Of a stretch of DNA of 5,352 nucleotides, positions 4,229 through 5,352 are shown piece after piece. Made by a program: the position numbers and the translations under genes. Below the pieces are notes generated by a model. It ran no database searches and was not told the DNA's origin. It saw only the letters and a list, made by a program, of their open reading frames with translations. The first letter of the stretch is position 1. Each line of letters begins with the position of its first letter. This DNA comes from an uncultured Faecalibacterium sp. (GTDB lineage Bacteria > Bacillota > Clostridia > Oscillospirales > Ruminococcaceae): positions 1-5,352 of the forward strand of contig CAAFQM010000213.1 in assembly GCA_900765105.1 (NCBI GenBank), read 5' to 3'.

Positions 4229-5272
4229 GTGGAAAACATTTCTCCGGCGCTGCTGAACTGGTTCTACGCCAATCAGCGGGTGCTGCCCTTCCGCACCGAC
4301 CCCAGCCCCTACCATGTCTGGCTCAGCGAGATCATGCTGCAGCAGACCCGCGTCTCGGCGGCGCTGCCGTATTACGAGCGCTTTCTCGCCGCTCTGCCGG
4401 ATATCCCGGCGCTGGCGGCGTGCGAAGAGGAAAAGCTGCATAAACTATGGGAGGGCCTTGGCTACTACAGCCGGGTGCGCAACCTGCAGAAGGCCGCAAA
4501 AATCGTCTGCGAACAGTACGGCGGGCAGCTGCCCGCCGACTACGACGCCCTGCGGGCGCTGCCCGGCATCGGGGACTATACCGCCGGTGCCATCGCGTCC
4601 ATCAGCTTCGGCATCCCGGTGCCTGCTGTGGACGGCAACGTGCTGCGGGTGTTCTCCCGGCTGTACAACGACCCTTCCGTGACCACCGACCCCGCCGTGA
4701 AAAAGGCGTTCACCGTCCGGGTCATGGAGCACCAGCCGCCCGCCGCGCCTGGCGATTACAATCAGGCGCTGATGGAGCTGGGCGCGCTGGTATGCGTGCC
4801 CAACGGCGCACCTCTGTGTGAGAAATGCCCCCTTGCCGGGCTGTGCAAAGCGCGGGCAGCGGGCACCGCACTGGAGCTGCCCCGCAAGGCGGCCCCGAAG
4901 CCCCGCAAGCTGGAGCCGGTGACGGTGGTGCTGGCGGAAAGCCCGGAGGGGTTTCTGCTGCAGCAGCGGCCGGAAAAAGGTCTGCTTGCCGGGTTGTGGC
5001 AGCCGGTGCTCTGGGAGGGCGAGGTACTCCCGGAAGCAGAGATCCTTGCCCGCCTGCGCGCAATGGGGCTGGACACCGGCACGGCTGGGCCGGAAGCCCT
5101 GCCCGCCGCAAAGCACATCTTCAGCCATATCGAATGGCACATGAACGGCATCCGGCTGATCGTGCCGCAGCAGAGCGCCCCGGCGGGCTGCGTGTGGGCC
5201 AGCCGGGAAGCGCTGCAGAACGAATACACCCTGCCCGGCGCATTCAAGGCATACAAAAAGCGGATGTTATGA
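4229..5272 (+). CDS. mutY: A/G-specific adenine DNA glycosylase MutY
   Basis: The 347-residue enzyme removes adenine mispaired with 8-oxoguanine, starting base excision repair that prevents G-to-T mutations. The N-terminal glycosylase domain carries W-L-S-E-I-M-L-Q-Q-T (31-40) with the catalytic glutamate E34, the helix-hairpin-helix L-P-G-I-G-D-Y-T-A-G (111-120), and V-D-G-N-V-L-R-V (134-141) with catalytic aspartate D135. Four cysteines, C189, C197, C200 and C206, fit the [4Fe-4S] cluster; the first gap is seven residues rather than the six of E. coli MutY. The C-terminal NUDIX-like 8-oxoguanine recognition domain (about 228-347) contains F-S-H (298-300). That domain rules out endonuclease III. 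Length is normal. The GTG start gives M-E-N-I-S-P-A-L-L-N-W, which aligns with the usual MutY beginning. No clear promoter of its own was found; no strong terminator follows. Confidence 0.95.
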   Translation: MENISPALLNWFYANQRVLPFRTDPSPYHVWLSEIMLQQTRVSAALPYYERFLAALPDIPALAACEEEKLHKLWEGLGYYSRVRNLQKAAKIVCEQYGGQLPADYDALRALPGIGDYTAGAIASISFGIPVPAVDGNVLRVFSRLYNDPSVTTDPAVKKAFTVRVMEHQPPAAPGDYNQALMELGALVCVPNGAPLCEKCPLAGLCKARAAGTALELPRKAAPKPRKLEPVTVVLAESPEGFLLQQRPEKGLLAGLWQPVLWEGEVLPEAEILARLRAMGLDTGTAGPEALPAAKHIFSHIEWHMNGIRLIVPQQSAPAGCVWASREALQNEYTLPGAFKAYKKRML

Positions 5273-5289
5273 ATTTTTAGGCTTTTCAG

Positions 5290-5318
5290 TTGTAATTTTT
5301 GGCAGGAACGGGTATAAT
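5290..5318 (+). promoter_or_regulatory. Sigma-A promoter for a gene beyond the right edge
   Basis: TTGTAA (5290-5295) and a perfect TATAAT (5313-5318) are 17 bases apart. They lie 17 bases after the mutY stop in an AT-rich stretch. Predicted start is near 5325; the remaining bases to 5352 would be leader, with no ribosome binding site or start codon visible in them. Confidence 0.7.
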
Positions 5319-5352
5319 AAGAGCCAACAAGCACTGAAAATAAGCTGAAACA

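Noticed and set aside
5273..5289. Terminator after mutY
   Set aside because: There are T-runs but no preceding stem.

Overview
The window is chromosomal DNA from a GC-rich, spore-gene-bearing Firmicute, most likely a clostridial gut lineage of the Oscillospiraceae/Ruminococcaceae type. The evidence is a germination protease next to the stage II sporulation protein SpoIIP, a T-box leader, strong AGGAGG ribosome binding sites and strongly GC-rich third codon positions. The genus (Faecalibacterium/Subdoligranulum/Gemmiger-like) is a guess from composition only.

Layout. Positions 1-13 hold only the first four codons of a minus-strand gene (M-P-N-I), almost certainly rpsT (ribosomal protein S20), with its ribosome binding site and an extended -10 promoter. 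Divergent from it are gpr (182-964, spore germination protease) and spoIIP (1035-2168, the peptidoglycan hydrolase of engulfment). This rpsT / gpr-spoIIP arrangement is also known from Bacillus. The TTGACA -35 box of the next promoter overlaps the spoIIP stop codon. It drives a leader of about 300 nt, which is a complete T-box riboswitch: an AAC (Asn) specifier, a T-box bulge TGGC that fits the G73 discriminator of tRNA-Asn, and mutually exclusive antiterminator and terminator helices. It controls asnS (2506-3894, asparaginyl-tRNA synthetase). The 334-bp gap after asnS is nearly filled by a 273-bp segment (3908-4180) bounded by imperfect inverted repeats. This segment is packed with hairpins and includes a perfect 16-bp stem that may terminate asnS. 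mutY (4229-5272, GTG start, A/G-specific adenine glycosylase) follows, and a good sigma-A-type promoter at 5290-5318 points to a gene beyond the right edge.

Functionally these are three unrelated units: a sporulation pair (forespore protease and mother-cell hydrolase), an amino-acid-responsive tRNA charging gene, and a DNA repair gene. No new multi-gene system is visible. The least explained part is the inverted-repeat-bounded, structured intergenic element between asnS and mutY. The shortened GPR protease and the fully readable Asn T-box are the next most interesting items.
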